Part shown: in pieces, positions 15,409 to 23,459 of the stretch
How the letters are laid out: each line of letters opens with the position of its first letter
Numbering within the stretch: the stretch's first letter is position 1
From: Candidatus Heimdallarchaeota archaeon
Lineage (GTDB): Archaea > Asgardarchaeota > Heimdallarchaeia > Heimdallarchaeales > Heimdallarchaeaceae
Direction of reading: 5' to 3'
Assembly (NCBI GenBank): GCA_019057815.1
Contig: JAHLWR010000025.1
Span: 1 to 49,081, forward strand
DNA length: 49,081 bases
Notes under the pieces: model-generated
Told to the model about the DNA's origin: nothing
What the model saw: only the letters and a program-made list of their open reading frames with translations
Database searches by the model: none
Made by a program: the position numbers and the translations under genes

Positions 15409-15539
15409 GGGGTATTAGCTCAGCCTGGTTAGAGGTTTATTAGGTCGAGAGCCTAAAACTAACAAGCGTCTGGCTCATAAGTTTTTTGAGCTAAAGCTGA
15501 GGTACCAGATGGTCGGTGGTTCAACTCCGCCATACCCCA
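15409..15539 (+). tRNA. tRNA with CAT anticodon (Met or Ile2), two introns
   Basis: Folding requires removal of two introns. Intron 1 is 15435-15466 (32 nt, ±1) inside the 3' strand of the D-stem, around position 24/25; intron 2 is 15480-15503 (24 nt) at canonical position 37/38. The mature form has acceptor GGGGTAT/ATACCCC, D-stem GCTC/GAGC, anticodon stem TCTGG/CCAGA around CTCATAA, and T-arm GGTGG-TTCAACT-CCGCC. CCA is encoded at 15540-15542. The anticodon stem lacks the three G-C pairs of initiators, so this is elongator Met or lysidine/agmatidine-type Ile2. Confidence 0.9.
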
Positions 15540-15577
15540 CCATTTTCTGATTTTCTTCTATTACGGGGGGGTGCAAT

Positions 15578-15590
15578 ATCTATAAATATG
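15578..15590 (+). promoter_or_regulatory. TATA-like promoter of large membrane protein copy 1
   Basis: TCTATAAATATG is a good archaeal TATA box. It would place transcription start near 15610, about 100 bases before the GTG start given for the gene and just upstream of ATG codons at 15615 and 15637. The homologous gene at 42465 has a near-identical TATA element (GCTATAAATAG). Confidence 0.5.
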
Positions 15591-15707
15591 TTGTACCTCT
15601 TTTTCTTCTAGTAATGTTTAAGTGTTTTATTAATAAATGAAGAAAACCTGCCTCCTAAACCTCCTCGTCGTATTCCTTCTGAACAAAATGATGAAGAAAA
15701 CCTAAAA

Positions 15708-18164
15708 GTGGAAAAAGAAGTAATAAAAGAATCAACAGAAGAATACCCTCCTAAACCAGTCCGACCGTTTCCTCCTTCTCAACCAGAGTCTACGCCACAA
15801 AAACCAATACTTATTTCAGAAATACCGTCACCTAAGCCTATATTAAGAGATATACTTAAAAAAGAGGAAAAGACACGACCTGAATATTTAGTTGATAGTT
15901 TTCGTACACAAACTACAAGAGAAGAAACTGAAGAGGAGGAAGTTGAAGAAAAAAAGAGAAAGTATGTTTTTTGGTGGGGACTCTTATTCTTCTTTCTTTT
16001 GAATATTATACTTATGTTTCTCCTTGAAATCTCTCTCCATCCACGCGATAGTGTAGCTGCAAGCATAGTTGCATATGCTCTTGGTGCAGTTGGTTTAATA
16101 GGTTATAGTGTTATTGTACGTAGCAAAAAAACTGTTGCTCTTTCTGTACCTCTCTTACTAATACTCCTATTTGGTGCAAGTTTTCTTTTTCACTATGTTG
16201 GTGCTCCAGTATACAATCCATTTGCCCCTATTTCTGAAAGAACTGATTTCCTTTTGGAGACTGCAGAAGCAGGACTTGATCTCTATGGTGGGAACATTAC
16301 ATTACCAGGAAATATTACAATTGAAACAATTAAAGAGTATAGCCAACTTGCTCTCCTAATTGATTTTGTTATTGCTATACCAATGTTTATATTTTCTCTT
16401 CTGGCGCTAACGTGGTTAATACAAATATTTAGATCAGAAATTAAACCAAAAAGGATGATAGCACTGGTTTTTGCACTTCTTTTCTTAATAATTGGTTTGA
16501 TAATTACCCCAATTGTTCATCTTGCCATGGGGAGCCTTGTCAATTTTGGCTCAACATCAACGCAAGGTATAATCCATATAATAAATGGAATTCAAGGAAT
16601 AGATAATTTTGACAATATTACTCAAGAGGAAATTAATCAAATACTAGCGAACTTCAGCTTAGCCGCGGAATATATTCAAGATGGAAGTAAAAGTATCGAG
16701 ATGTTTTCTTTTGTATTTGGTATTATTACAAAAATTACAGATGATCTTCTTCACTTCTTAAATGCATCACTTATACTTCTTGGAGGAATTGAACCGTTTA
16801 TCAGTGGTTCCTATCAGATATACCAAGGATTCCAAGATGTCACTGACGCATTAAATTATAGTATATCGATTCCCTTATGTGTTGAGCCTTATAACAATTC
16901 AACAACAAAAACGTACCGCATTAAAAGGTATCAAATTAATGATAGTCTGTTTGAACAAGGTATGGCAAAAGTTAACGCTGGAATAATCCATCTTGGTAAT
17001 AGTACTGTCCCTATTAAAGATGCATGTGAAGAGGTTAAAAAAATTGAATTCTCGGATATTTACGATATGCTAGACACATTACTTAGGGATAATGCTGAGT
17101 TCGTTAAGACAAAAATACAAGAAATGGAACAGTATCTGTATTTGTTTAATAATGCAACCGGTGCTCTTGAAGCTTTAATTGAACAACCGATGGTTAATGG
17201 TGAGAAATCTCGCTATACTACTCTTACACACTTTTTGTATGGGTCTTATAATTTGATAAAAGCTGCTTTAAACGTTGGTGAGTATAGTTCATTCAATGGA
17301 ACAGAAGTTTTCTTTGAGCAAGCAAATTCAAATTTTAGTGTGGTATATTATGAGTTTGGAAAAGCAGAAGTAATGAGGGTAATTAATTCTGATACACCAT
17401 TTCTTAACAGTACTCTAAACTTTCTATATGATATGGCTGCATTAGCTGTTGGTATTAGTTCCTTTGGACTTGATGTAGGAACTGTTTATGGCGATTTAAC
17501 TCGTGTTGTTGAAAGTTTTGGTATCGGGTATGAGAACATAACTGATTATTATTCATTACAATCCGAGGTTCTTGTTATTATTGGTTTAACCGATAATCTA
17601 ACCAATACCGCATACTCAATAGAAAATAGGATCTCAATTATACAATCAAACGCCAATAATGGAACGTATGAAATGTTTAGCAAACCTAGTCGAAAAATTG
17701 CTAACTTCTTAGATGGTTTTAATTTAACGTCTAATATAATAAATGCAAATAATATTGCCCATTCATTTTATCATCTTTTCAACTCTATGGAACATCTAAA
17801 GTATACATATGCTAATGTAACAGCAGGAGAAACTCATTTTAACAACACGGATTTTGGAGATGCAAACGATAGTTTTGTTGCTGCTAACAATTCTTTCTAT
17901 AGTGCAATGTCTGAGATGGATTTGGCAATTATATATATGAATGAAACTGAAGCCGGTGAAATGGTACAGCTTGAAGATGCAAGAACGGCATTAATAAACA
18001 TAAAAAACACATTAGATAGTATTATTGGTAACTTCAATAATGTATTATCAATCGCAGAAGAAGGACCATTAGCCAATCCTGATGACTTAACAGGAAACAT
18101 TACTATTATTACTAATGCTCTCTCTTCTATAAACAACCAACTTCTAAACGTTGCAGCACAATGA
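15708..18164 (+). CDS. Large membrane protein with extracellular helical domain, copy 1
   Basis: Unrecognised 818-residue protein, clearly paralogous to the gene at 42465-44708. A proline/glutamate-rich cytosolic N-terminus (~85 residues) precedes five hydrophobic helices in the next ~200 residues (WWGLLFFFLLNIILMFLLEI; SIVAYALGAVGLIGYSVIV; LSVPLLLILLFGASFLFHYV; LLIDFVIAIPMFIFSLLALTW; MIALVFALLFLIIGLIITPI). A ~530-residue, mostly helical C-terminal domain follows with many N-x-S/T sequons, placing it outside the cell. Motifs shared with the paralogue include VYNPFAPISERT, HFLYGSYNL, NSDTPFLN and the terminal NVAAQ. The open frame continues ~24 codons upstream of the GTG with the same proline-rich character but no start codon, so the true N-terminus may be longer or an indel may be present near 15637. 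Confidence 0.75.
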   Translation: MEKEVIKESTEEYPPKPVRPFPPSQPESTPQKPILISEIPSPKPILRDILKKEEKTRPEYLVDSFRTQTTREETEEEEVEEKKRKYVFWWGLLFFFLLNIILMFLLEISLHPRDSVAASIVAYALGAVGLIGYSVIVRSKKTVALSVPLLLILLFGASFLFHYVGAPVYNPFAPISERTDFLLETAEAGLDLYGGNITLPGNITIETIKEYSQLALLIDFVIAIPMFIFSLLALTWLIQIFRSEIKPKRMIALVFALLFLIIGLIITPIVHLAMGSLVNFGSTSTQGIIHIINGIQGIDNFDNITQEEINQILANFSLAAEYIQDGSKSIEMFSFVFGIITKITDDLLHFLNASLILLGGIEPFISGSYQIYQGFQDVTDALNYSISIPLCVEPYNNSTTKTYRIKRYQINDSLFEQGMAKVNAGIIHLGNSTVPIKDACEEVKKIEFSDIYDMLDTLLRDNAEFVKTKIQEMEQYLYLFNNATGALEALIEQPMVNGEKSRYTTLTHFLYGSYNLIKAALNVGEYSSFNGTEVFFEQANSNFSVVYYEFGKAEVMRVINSDTPFLNSTLNFLYDMAALAVGISSFGLDVGTVYGDLTRVVESFGIGYENITDYYSLQSEVLVIIGLTDNLTNTAYSIENRISIIQSNANNGTYEMFSKPSRKIANFLDGFNLTSNIINANNIAHSFYHLFNSMEHLKYTYANVTAGETHFNNTDFGDANDSFVAANNSFYSAMSEMDLAIIYMNETEAGEMVQLEDARTALINIKNTLDSIIGNFNNVLSIAEEGPLANPDDLTGNITIITNALSSINNQLLNVAAQ

Positions 18165-18208
18165 AGGAAATATTAAGGAAAAAATCTCTTTTTCTACTTT
18201 TTCTATTC

Positions 18209-18943
18209 TCAAGACATCTTCTCTGATTTTGGTGAACTAGTAAATGTTGATTCCTCTTCTAGAGTATGGATACTACCTAAGATTTGAGCAATTACTGAAA
18301 AAAGATCTAGACCATCTTTATATATTGCTATTTTATGGTCTACCATATTTTTCTGCATCTCCTTGATATGACCACGGGGGAAAGCTCCAAAGATAAGCAG
18401 CGGATTAACTGACTTATAATGAATTAATTCTGAATACTCAAGAGCTGTACACTTTTTTCCTTCAACACTAAATTCTATTATAACATCGTGCTCCAATCGT
18501 AACTTTTTAATTAATTCTTCAAGAGATGATTCAGAAAGTTCCATTAATAGTTCATTAGAAGCGGGGGGGATTCGTTTATGTTTGAGTAATTGCAAGATAA
18601 GACCATTAAAACGCTCTAAAGACTTGGGTAAGCGAATTTCTGGGTTAAGAAAGATGATTTTATTGTCACAAGTATGTATTAGAACTTTAATCCTCTTTTC
18701 ACGTGCCAATATAGAGCCAAAAATGGAAAGTAGCGCAAAATGGGTAATATCTGGTCTTCCCCTATTTTCAGCGTCTGGTAAATTCTTCATGAAATTGCTG
18801 TGGTAATTTGCATCAAGTATGATTTCAGTGGGTTTCTTTTTCAATTTGGACAAATATTGTCTAATCTCAAGATCTTTAACAAGTTCAGAGGGAAACATTT
18901 CAAGAGCTGCATTAGCTAGTAGGATAGTGATAAACTTAACCAT
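18209..18943 (-). CDS. nep1: rRNA pseudouridine N1-methyltransferase Nep1 (EMG1)
   Basis: SPOUT-class methyltransferase that modifies a pseudouridine in small-subunit rRNA and assists ribosome assembly. Family motifs are ILDANYHSNFMKNLPDAENR followed by GRPDITHFALL, the IFLNPEIRLPKSLERFNGL segment, and the SAM-knot region PLLIFGAFPRGH near the C-terminus. I use the ATG at 18943 (MVKFITILLANAALEMFP, 244 residues), which fits the family. The longer open frame to 19099 adds a non-conserved N-terminus overlapping the divergent lipB start. The C-terminal ~20 residues are polar and variable. Confidence 0.93.
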   Translation of the reverse strand: MVKFITILLANAALEMFPSELVKDLEIRQYLSKLKKKPTEIILDANYHSNFMKNLPDAENRGRPDITHFALLSIFGSILAREKRIKVLIHTCDNKIIFLNPEIRLPKSLERFNGLILQLLKHKRIPPASNELLMELSESSLEELIKKLRLEHDVIIEFSVEGKKCTALEYSELIHYKSVNPLLIFGAFPRGHIKEMQKNMVDHKIAIYKDGLDLFSVIAQILGSIHTLEEESTFTSSPKSEKMS

Positions 18944-19047
18944 ACTTACTCGTGAACTATTATGTACAACTTGCTTTTCAATTTTGCGAGACCAACTAGC
19001 TGTTGGCCAACCGAAAGTTGAAAAAGAATATAAAAAAAAGGGAAATA

Positions 19048-19752
19048 ATGGATACTTGCTACTTTGTTGAATATGATTATTTAGATTACAAGAAAGCACT
19101 GATGTTACAATCTCAAATTAGAGTAATAAAAGAAACTAACAGAGAATATGACGATTTTCTTATGGTTCTACAGCACAATCCAGTTTTTACACTAGGAAAG
19201 CGAGGAAAAAGAGAGGAAATCATAGTTTCTGATAAAATTTTAGAGAAAGAAGGCATAGAAGTTATTGTCACTGATAGAGGTGGAAAAGTGACCTATCACG
19301 GACCTGGACAATTAGTAGGATATTTCCTTCTTGATTTAATCCGTGCAAAGCTGTCCATTCCAGATTTTGTATGGGGGATGGAACAAACAATTATAGAAAC
19401 CGTTAAGCATGAAATGATACTTGGTTTTCGACGAGAAGGGTTTCCAGGAATTTGGGTAAAAAACAATGGGATACCTGCTAAAATAGCTGCAGTTGGAGCA
19501 AAAGCATCAAAGAAAATAACGTCTCATGGATTGGCATTGAATGTAAACACGAACATGAATCATTTTCAAATGATAATACCTTGTGGAATAAAAGAATTTA
19601 CACCAATGTCAATGGAACAATTAATAGGAAAAAAACTCGACATGAAAGAAATTTATCATGTTTTTGAAAAAGCATTTGAAAAGGTATTTGAACGGAAGTT
19701 AATACCGTTAAAAAGCGAAGAATTTGAAGCGAGGATAAGGGAAAATGCCTAG
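19048..19752 (+). CDS. lipB: Octanoyltransferase LipB
   Basis: Transfers octanoate from its carrier to lipoyl-domain proteins, the first step of de novo protein lipoylation. In the 234-residue form starting at 19048, the motif RGGKVTYHGPGQLVGY lies at 78-92, catalytic lysine K145 in GIPAKIAAVGAK, HGLALNVN at 160-167, and catalytic cysteine C179 in IIPCGI. The ATG at 19048 (MDTCYFVEY) fits the family better than the upstream ATG at 19003. It overlaps lipA by 8 bases, so the genes are one operon. The acceptor proteins (2-oxoacid dehydrogenase or glycine-cleavage H protein) are not in the window. Confidence 0.93.
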   Translation: MDTCYFVEYDYLDYKKALMLQSQIRVIKETNREYDDFLMVLQHNPVFTLGKRGKREEIIVSDKILEKEGIEVIVTDRGGKVTYHGPGQLVGYFLLDLIRAKLSIPDFVWGMEQTIIETVKHEMILGFRREGFPGIWVKNNGIPAKIAAVGAKASKKITSHGLALNVNTNMNHFQMIIPCGIKEFTPMSMEQLIGKKLDMKEIYHVFEKAFEKVFERKLIPLKSEEFEARIRENA

Positions 19753-20608
19753 ACTGAAGAAACCAGAATGGATGCGTATTGGAAAAATGGACTGGGATGA
19801 AATAAAAAAGATACAAAACATGCTTCGAAAGTTAAATCTACGCACTGTTTGTGAAGAATCGATGTGTCCAAATATCGGAAAATGTTTTGCTAAACAAACT
19901 GCAACATTTTTAGTAATGGGTGACATTTGCACCCGTGATTGTCTATTCTGTGATATAAAACATGGGAAACCGCATCTTTTAGACCCAAAAGAGCCAGATC
20001 ACATCGTTGAAGCTGTGAAAAAACTTGGTTTGAAACACGTGGTTATAACTTCAGTAACAAGGGATGACTTACCTGATGGGGGAGCAGCTCATTTCGCGGA
20101 AATTACTAGAAAAATAAGAGAACATAATAAAAATGTCATAATTGAATTATTGATTCCAGATTTAAAGGGAAAAGAGGAAGACATACGAACTGTTGTAGAA
20201 TCAAGTCCAAATATAGTAAACCACAACGTAGAAGTGGTACCAAGATTATTCAACAAAGTCACTCCACAAGCAAAATATGAAAAATCCTTAAAAGTTTTAA
20301 AATTGGTAAAAGAGATGGATTCTTCTATTTATACAAAATCTGGTTTAATGGTCGGCCTTGGAGAGACAAAAAAGGAAGTATTGGGAGTAATGGAAAATCT
20401 AAGAACAGTTGATTGTGATATACTAACAATAGGTCAATACCTTAAACCTCCAAGTTCAAATCTGGAAATAGAAGAGTATGTAACTCCTGAGTTGTTTAAA
20501 GAATACGCGAAAAAAGGATATGAAATGGGTTTCAAGTTCGTGGCTTCCGCACCCTTTGTAAGAAGTTCTTTTAACGCTGAAGAAGCCGATTTCTTGTTGG
20601 ATAAGTAA
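19745..20608 (+). CDS. lipA: Lipoyl synthase LipA
   Basis: Radical-SAM enzyme that inserts two sulfurs into protein-bound octanoyl chains. All expected cluster ligands are present: auxiliary [4Fe-4S] cysteines C36, C41, C47 (CEESMCPNIGKC) and the radical-SAM triad C62, C66, C69 (CTRDCLFC). The C-terminal serine ligand to the auxiliary cluster is in FVRSSFN. Typical internal motifs VVITSVTRDDLPDGGAAHFAE, NHNVEVVPRL, YTKSGLMVGLGET and GQYLKPP are intact. 287 residues is normal. Co-occurrence with LipB rather than an LplA-type ligase implies de novo lipoate synthesis, unusual in archaea and possibly acquired from bacteria. Confidence 0.97.
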   Translation: MPRLKKPEWMRIGKMDWDEIKKIQNMLRKLNLRTVCEESMCPNIGKCFAKQTATFLVMGDICTRDCLFCDIKHGKPHLLDPKEPDHIVEAVKKLGLKHVVITSVTRDDLPDGGAAHFAEITRKIREHNKNVIIELLIPDLKGKEEDIRTVVESSPNIVNHNVEVVPRLFNKVTPQAKYEKSLKVLKLVKEMDSSIYTKSGLMVGLGETKKEVLGVMENLRTVDCDILTIGQYLKPPSSNLEIEEYVTPELFKEYAKKGYEMGFKFVASAPFVRSSFNAEEADFLLDK

Positions 20609-20678
20609 AAAATATTTCTCCTTTCTTGTTGTTGTATATAGAGGAAAAATGGTGATTTAAGGTTTGAAAAAGAAAAAT

Positions 20679-21155
20679 TTATGCCATTATGCCTTGAAGG
20701 GAAGATAACATATTTACTACAATTTCAGGAGTTAAGTTAGTTAGATTGACAATAGTTTTTGTGTGTTTGAACAGTATTTCTTCAATGGAACGAATACTAG
20801 AACCAACTACAGGAACTGAACAGGTGGGAAATACTAAAAATACTAATACAGGAACAAATGACCCATCATCACTTTGATCGTCAATAAGAAGAAGGTCAAA
20901 ACCATAAACAAAAAGTTCCTCAGATAATTGAAACATTCCACGAAAACGACGAGTGTTTGAAAGATTATAAGAAAGACCGTTCATAAGAGTTGTAGTACCC
21001 TTTAGAGCAACTTTCATTAATTGATCCTCATCCAAGAAGGAATGATTATGTAGAATAAGAGGACCGAAAGATTGATCAAACTTAATCATTACAATGCCCA
21101 AATCGACTAAAGTTTCAGAAACGTAACATGAAGTCATATTTACCTGTGTATACAT
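20679..21155 (-). CDS. Possible longin-like protein
   Basis: 158 residues, not confidently recognised. The central stretch DLGIVMIKFDQSFGPLILHN, then EDQLMKVALKGTTTLMNG, RFRGMFQLSEELFVYGFDLLLID and VPVLVFLVFPTC has the strand-strand-helix-strand-strand pattern, including the 'GP(L/V)' turn, seen in longin/roadblock-like modules that Asgard archaea pair with small GTPases. A second helical segment (SIRSIEEILFKHTKTIVNL) follows. The start could also be at an internal ATG (MTSCYVSE or MIKFDQ). It is isolated between LipA and tRNA-Leu. The longin assignment is an inference from pattern only. Confidence 0.5.
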   Translation of the reverse strand: MYTQVNMTSCYVSETLVDLGIVMIKFDQSFGPLILHNHSFLDEDQLMKVALKGTTTLMNGLSYNLSNTRRFRGMFQLSEELFVYGFDLLLIDDQSDDGSFVPVLVFLVFPTCSVPVVGSSIRSIEEILFKHTKTIVNLTNLTPEIVVNMLSSLQGIMA

Positions 21156-21302
21156 TAGTAACTAACCTATATAAGCAAAACAGAGAGTGAATTAAAAGTG
21201 AAAAAATAAGTTTTAAATGTCAGAAAAAGCGAAAAAAGTTGTAAAGAAAAGAAAAAAGTAGTTTGAACAGATGAGATATCAATTAAAACTGATTAAAATT
21301 GG

Positions 21303-21384
21303 TGCGGGGAGGGAGATTCGAACTCCCGAACCACTAAGGACTGGATCCTAAGTCCAGCGCCTTTGACCGCTCGGCAATCCCCGC
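21303..21384 (-). tRNA. tRNA-Leu (TAG), no intron
   Basis: A class II tRNA with long variable arm. Acceptor GCGGGGA pairs with TCCCCGC (with the 3' end at 21304), anticodon stem CTGGA/TCCAG encloses CTTAGGA (anticodon TAG), and the T-arm contains TTCGAAT. Discriminator A and CCA are encoded (CCA at 21300-21302). It borders the accessory block that starts with the TnpB gene. Confidence 0.94.
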
Positions 21385-21500
21385 AAAAGATTACAAGACC
21401 AAAGGGAGGTATATCAATCTATTTGATTGATTTCTTAAATTTATCCTTGGGTGTTAGAGAACGCACGTTATGAAACTTGGTTAAAATTGCCAGAGGCTTT

Positions 21501-23459
21501 TTAACCGTCGTTTGAAGGATTCCCCTCACGTGCATTGAGGGGAGGGAAGGAGCGTGAAGATAAAGGACTACCTGGTTTTGAAGAGATGTTGAGAACAGCA
21601 TTAAAGTGAGTATTGACTTTTAGCCCACAGTTCTTACAATAAGCATAATCGTAATTACCTACCTTGCGATCGAGTACTCCTCCACAAACGTTATGGAGTA
21701 AACTGGTGCGGAAGGCATTAACTTGCTCTAGGAGAACATCATAACCTAGTTCTGAAGAAGCTAGCCAGACAGCTTTGTCGTAGATGAAAGAGTTATCGGG
21801 CATGGTGTAGATAGCTTTAGCTAGTGCACCTTTGGTTCCTGTAGGGTCAACATTCAATTCCTCGATCTTCAAGACGCGACTGTGGTGTTTAACCATAACT
21901 GAGGCTATAAAGAAAGGTAAAAGACGAAGAATCTCACGCATAATCCTACTCCTGCGGGTATAGACTTTATTCAATTCCCCAAGGAGTTTACAACAACCTC
22001 GAGAATCGCGGTTTTTACGCTTCTTAGCTAATCCTCTATTAAGTTCTTTGAGAACTTTATCAGTTAAGAGGTTATAGCGTTCTGACAGTTTGAGCAAATC
22101 TGGGGGAAGATCAATGGGGGTGTTAAATGTCACCATGAACTGTCCTAAGCGGTTGATGTCTACACCCAAAGTAGGGATATTACCTGAGGGGATAGTAGAA
22201 ATATAGTGGTGTAGGAGTGTAGTTGAGAGGAAACATTCATGTTCTCCTTCTAAAACTACATCTACACGAGGTTTGTAACTGGGAGCTTCACCACTGCTAA
22301 CTTGTAAGATTTTGATAATTGCGCCATTACGCAGATATTCCAAGACTTTGGGAGGGAAGAGCATATGTGCTTTGACTTTCTTTTTTCCTCGTTGAGGAAA
22401 ACCTAACTCTGTCCATCCTTGCTTTCTAACTTTTGCAGTCAATACTTTAGCATTACCTTCGCGGGTAATAACATACTCATTTTTCATTAACAATTTTATT
22501 GGTAGTTTTCCTTTTTTCTTTCTTTTAAATGGTTGAGAAACAACCTTCTCTGGTAGGGTAGAAAGAATTAACTGAGGGACACTCTCCATTAGATGGTCAA
22601 AGAGTGCGAAAACTACTATCAACCTTACAGCTGAAAAAAGCTTTCGGTTTTTCTTACCTATAGATTCGGTTATCTGCTGAGCGAGTTTTTTGAGACTTTT
22701 CCAACGAGATTTTTGAGGAATGTTAATCCACGAAGTGACAAAAGATGCTACTTGCTGTTTATCTTGAACTAATAATTGCAATTTATTTATGAAGGACTGC
22801 TGGTTAGTGGAGAGGTTGGTAATTGACGAAAACTCGTGAATCTTATGTTTATACGCGTCTTCTACGGCTAACACAACTTCTTCATGTGTTATTGTTGGTA
22901 ATATATGATTAAATTTTATCTTGGGGTTTTGGTACTTTTTCGCATATTTTCTGTTCCAGTAGGAGTCTGTTTGTAACCTTGTGCTAGTTAGAAGATTAAT
23001 AACGAACCTTCTTCCCACTTTCCAATATTTCTGGAAACTGTATTCAGTATAAGGTGAGCGTCCGAATATAATCCATTCTAGTAACTGTTGAGGGTTTTTC
23101 TGCCAGAAGTTAAATATTCCTTGTATTTTCTTCTCTTTGTCCACTTTTCCTTTAATAGCTATGTGTAACCAGTGGAAAGCGCTTTCAGCTATATTCGGAT
23201 TTTTACCTACTTCTTTACCCAATTTTCTTGTAAAGAATTTCTCTTTAGGGTTGGAACGATAGAGTTCCAAAGCTTTTGCAACTGTTGAGGGAGTTAGGAG
23301 CATTTTTTGCTCTTTTTCAAGTCTTTTAATTCGCTGGTTGATCTCTACTCTTTTGTTCTTACTCAAGTGTTCAAACGCTAACTGGTAACTTCTCATCACC
23401 TTCGTATGAGGGAGAGAAGAGTGTATTTTTGTTGTTGACTGTGCTTGAGTAGACATCAT
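21501..23459 (-). CDS. tnpB: Large TnpB (IS605/IS1341-type RNA-guided nuclease family)
   Basis: 652-residue TnpB-family protein with no tnpA nearby. RuvC-I is LGVDINRLGQFMVTF, RuvC-II is RVLKIEELNVDPTG, and a zinc ribbon lies near the C-terminus with H589/C592 and C608/C611 (HNVC ... CKNC). The third RuvC motif reads NTHFNAVLNIS, so the usual DxNAxxNI aspartate is histidine H618; the nuclease may be inactive or use another residue. It is much longer than common TnpBs (~400 residues) because of an extended N-terminal helical/beta region. The C-terminus (PLNAREGNPSN) is encoded by the element-end hairpin, a hallmark of this class. Normal TnpBs are guided by an omega RNA from the gene's 3' end. 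Confidence 0.88.
   Translation of the reverse strand: MMSTQAQSTTKIHSSLPHTKVMRSYQLAFEHLSKNKRVEINQRIKRLEKEQKMLLTPSTVAKALELYRSNPKEKFFTRKLGKEVGKNPNIAESAFHWLHIAIKGKVDKEKKIQGIFNFWQKNPQQLLEWIIFGRSPYTEYSFQKYWKVGRRFVINLLTSTRLQTDSYWNRKYAKKYQNPKIKFNHILPTITHEEVVLAVEDAYKHKIHEFSSITNLSTNQQSFINKLQLLVQDKQQVASFVTSWINIPQKSRWKSLKKLAQQITESIGKKNRKLFSAVRLIVVFALFDHLMESVPQLILSTLPEKVVSQPFKRKKKGKLPIKLLMKNEYVITREGNAKVLTAKVRKQGWTELGFPQRGKKKVKAHMLFPPKVLEYLRNGAIIKILQVSSGEAPSYKPRVDVVLEGEHECFLSTTLLHHYISTIPSGNIPTLGVDINRLGQFMVTFNTPIDLPPDLLKLSERYNLLTDKVLKELNRGLAKKRKNRDSRGCCKLLGELNKVYTRRSRIMREILRLLPFFIASVMVKHHSRVLKIEELNVDPTGTKGALAKAIYTMPDNSFIYDKAVWLASSELGYDVLLEQVNAFRTSLLHNVCGGVLDRKVGNYDYAYCKNCGLKVNTHFNAVLNISSKPGSPLSSRSFPPLNAREGNPSNDG
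21522..21542 (-). repeat. Element-end / omega-RNA-like hairpin in tnpB 3' end
   Basis: CCCCTCA and TGAGGGG form a perfect 7-bp stem around a 7-base loop within the last codons of tnpB. In IS605/IS1341 elements the omega RNA overlaps the gene's 3' end and terminates at the right end of the transposon, with the guide just beyond. So guide sequence, if any, would lie downstream, below about 21500. Confidence 0.65.

Larger units (their letters stand above)
21419..23459 (-). mobile_element. Solo tnpB insertion sequence (IS1341-like), right end near tRNA-Leu
   Basis: A tnpB-only element of the IS200/IS605 superfamily. The right-end hairpin is visible at 21522-21542; the left end cannot be fixed and may lie in the hairpin-rich stretch above 23460. 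No tyrosine transposase is present, so mobilisation would require a helper elsewhere. Boundaries given are approximate. Confidence 0.55.

Noticed and set aside
19003-19099. Longer N-termini for both LipB (ATG 19003) and Nep1 (ATG 19099)
   Set aside because: The extensions are not family-like and overlap each other; internal ATGs at 19048 and 18943 fit both families and leave room for divergent promoters.
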